From positions 372,001 through 436,000 of the forward strand of contig NZ_MIGY01000002.1 of assembly GCF_002940665.1 (NCBI RefSeq): a stretch of DNA of 64,000 nucleotides, in the 5' to 3' direction. The notes under the pieces are model-generated. The model did no database searches and was not told the DNA's origin. It saw only the letters and a list, made by a program, of their open reading frames with translations. Below are positions 63,021 through 64,000 of this stretch, piece after piece. Position numbers and translations under genes: made by a program. How positions within the stretch are numbered: position 1 is the stretch's first letter; the number at the start of each line of letters is the position of its first letter. This stretch comes from Xanthomonas arboricola. Its GTDB lineage: Bacteria; Pseudomonadota; Gammaproteobacteria; Xanthomonadales; Xanthomonadaceae.

Positions 63021-63295
63021 TGGCCCGTTCCTCTCATCCGAAGAGAGAGGTCGAGGAAGCTCTCAGGCATGCCGAAGGGCAGGGCTGGCGCGTCGAAGTC
63101 GGCGGCAGCCACGCTTGGGGGCGGATTTACTGTCCGTACAACGACGAGGAGTGCCGCTGCGGCGAGTTCTGCATCACATCGGTATGGAGTACGCCGAAGA
63201 ACCCCGGCAACCACGCCCGCGCCTTGCGGCGTGTCGTGGACAACTGCACCACGCATCGCAAGCAGCGAGAGGCTGGCGACGATGCCAAGGAGTAG
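63020..63295 (+). CDS. HicA-like protein with cysteine-rich insertion
   Basis: The 91-residue product has a HicA-like build: EEALRHAEGQGWRVEVGGSH, where GSH resembles the HicA catalytic histidine, then a short strand, and later TPKNPGNHARALRRVVDNC, similar to the HicA C-terminal helix. Between them is a cysteine-rich insertion, CPYNDEECRCGEFCI, that could bind zinc and is not part of normal HicA toxins. HicA proteins are mRNA interferases. It is coupled to the gene before it (TGATG) and followed 4 bp later by a helix-turn-helix protein gene. I infer a toxin-like role. Confidence 0.6.
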   Translation: MARSSHPKREVEEALRHAEGQGWRVEVGGSHAWGRIYCPYNDEECRCGEFCITSVWSTPKNPGNHARALRRVVDNCTTHRKQREAGDDAKE

Positions 63296-63299
63296 CGCG

Positions 63300-63824
63300 A
63301 TGGAATACACCTTCACCTTGAAGTACCAGCTTGCCGACGACGATCGCGAGCCTGACGTGCTGGTCGAGCGCCTGGGCGAGGCTGGCTGCGACGATGCCCT
63401 GGTTGGCATCGGACAGCCGGGGCGGCTCGCTCTGGAGTTCACCCGCGAGGCGGACAGTGCGGACGCGGCTGTCCGCAGCGCGCTGGCCGACGTGCGGCGC
63501 GCCGTACCGTTGGCCAGGCTGATCGAGGTCGCGCCGGATTTGGTCGGGCTGACCGATGTGGCCGACATCGTGGGCCTGTCGCGGCAGAACATGCGCAAGC
63601 TGATGCTGGCCCATCCGGGCAGCTTCCCGGCGCCGGTGCATGAGGGCAGCGCGTCGATCTGGCACTTGGCGGATCTGTTGGCCTGGCTGCAGGCCAAGGG
63701 CAGCTACTCACTGGCCTTGGACGTTCTGGAGGTGTCGCGCGTAGCCCTGCAGGTCAATGTAGCCAAGGAGGGGCGGCGGTTATCGCGTTCGGCTTCCGAG
63801 GAACTGGAAGCTCTTGTGGGATGA
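63300..63824 (+). CDS. Helix-turn-helix protein, possible partner of the HicA-like protein
   Basis: This 174-residue protein has two parts. Residues 1 to about 75 (MEYTFTLKYQLADDDREPDV, LALEFTREADSADAAVRSAL) resemble a small ferredoxin-like or HicB-like antitoxin fold. A helix-turn-helix follows at about 79-115 (LVGLTDVADIVGLSRQNMRKL), similar to excisionase or MerR-type DNA-binding segments, then ASIWHLADLLAWLQAKG. It could repress its own operon and neutralise the HicA-like protein. A terminator lies 26 bp after the stop. Confidence 0.6.
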   Translation: MEYTFTLKYQLADDDREPDVLVERLGEAGCDDALVGIGQPGRLALEFTREADSADAAVRSALADVRRAVPLARLIEVAPDLVGLTDVADIVGLSRQNMRKLMLAHPGSFPAPVHEGSASIWHLADLLAWLQAKGSYSLALDVLEVSRVALQVNVAKEGRRLSRSASEELEALVG

Positions 63825-63838
63825 GGCCGTCGCAAGCC

Positions 63839-64000
63839 TCACCCCCGGGAACCCGCCCCAACAGGGCGGGTTTTTCGCAGCTGGACATCCGGTTTGGCGG
63901 CGCCAGTGCGAGGAGCCAGCTTGCGTTCGTCGATCCAAGCCTCGACTTCGGCCAGGTCCCACACCACGCAGCGGGGCGTCAGATTGAAGCGCCGTGGAAA
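63839..64000 (-). CDS. AlpA-type phage regulator, C-terminal part
   Basis: On the minus strand an open frame enters from the right edge and codes for 53 residues up to a TGA at 63839. It reads FPRRFNLTPRCVVWDLAEVE, then AWIDERKLAPR, which is the end of an AlpA-family helix-turn-helix regulator. AlpA proteins control prophage or island integrase genes and act as excision factors. The gene is convergent with the three-gene operon, and the terminator at 63850 lies inside its 3' end. The start is beyond the window. Confidence 0.8.
   Translation of the reverse strand, partial: FPRRFNLTPRCVVWDLAEVEAWIDERKLAPRTGAAKPDVQLRKTRPVGAGSRG
63850..63875 (+). terminator. Terminator after the island three-gene operon
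   Basis: CCCGCCC-caaca-GGGCGGG followed by TTTTT is a clear intrinsic terminator for the plus-strand operon. The same bases code for part of the AlpA C-terminus on the other strand. Confidence 0.85.

Overview
The window is GC-rich, gene-dense chromosomal DNA from a gammaproteobacterium, almost certainly a Xanthomonas. The reasons are a secreted alpha-amino acid ester hydrolase that keeps the Ser174/Asp307/His340 numbering of the crystallised Xanthomonas citri enzyme, a TonB-receptor carbohydrate locus under a LacI regulator, the gammaproteobacterial order cmk-rpsA-ihfB-lapA-lapB, and dispersed intergenic repeats of xanthomonad type. All functions are read from translated sequence; no database search was run.

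Layout. 1-5.5 kb: end of proB, proA, the ester hydrolase gene and a convergent MFS transporter gene. 5.57-12.3 kb: tRNA-Pro(CGG), then cytochrome bd oxidase cydABX (minus) divergent from its assembly transporter cydDC (plus), with one FNR/Anr-type box between them. 12.3-14 kb: a DUF1294 gene and metX, then a repeat-filled 640-bp gap. 14.6-21.6 kb: a complete cytochrome c maturation operon, ccmA to ccmI, on the minus strand. 21.7-25.4 kb: a methionine/glutamine-type aminotransferase, an omega-amidase, a glutaminyl cyclase and a small secreted protein. 25.6-30.2 kb: rluB-scpB-scpA (minus), then yciI-bolA (plus).

30.4-43.6 kb is the most interesting block: a LacI regulator, a large TonB-dependent receptor, a GH144-like lipoprotein glucanase, an ABC sugar importer (binding protein and two permeases, no ATPase gene), a 1052-residue secreted glycosidase-like protein of unclear family, and a secreted endonuclease/exonuclease/phosphatase-fold protein. 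From the glucanase onward the genes are nearly all overlapping. Three 14-bp LacI-type operators lie before lacI and before the glucanase gene. It looks like a complete uptake and breakdown system for an extracellular glucan, possibly beta-1,2-linked.

43.7-48 kb: a TraB-family membrane protein, an internally deleted GNAT acetyltransferase remnant, and aguB-aguA for agmatine to putrescine. 48-61.3 kb: housekeeping genes (rpmJ, cmk, rpsA, ihfB, lapA, lapB), three surface-polysaccharide precursor genes ending in galU, a DUF1244 gene, folD, guaB and guaA. After guaA the character changes: a tyrosine integrase preceded by paired short repeats, a three-gene operon with a HicA-like protein, and a truncated AlpA-type regulator mark the left end of a genomic island inserted at guaA and running out of the window.

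Three families of intergenic inverted repeats recur: a G-rich 7-8-nt-periodic family at five sites, a near-perfect palindrome family at two sites, and a 140-bp tandem duplication.
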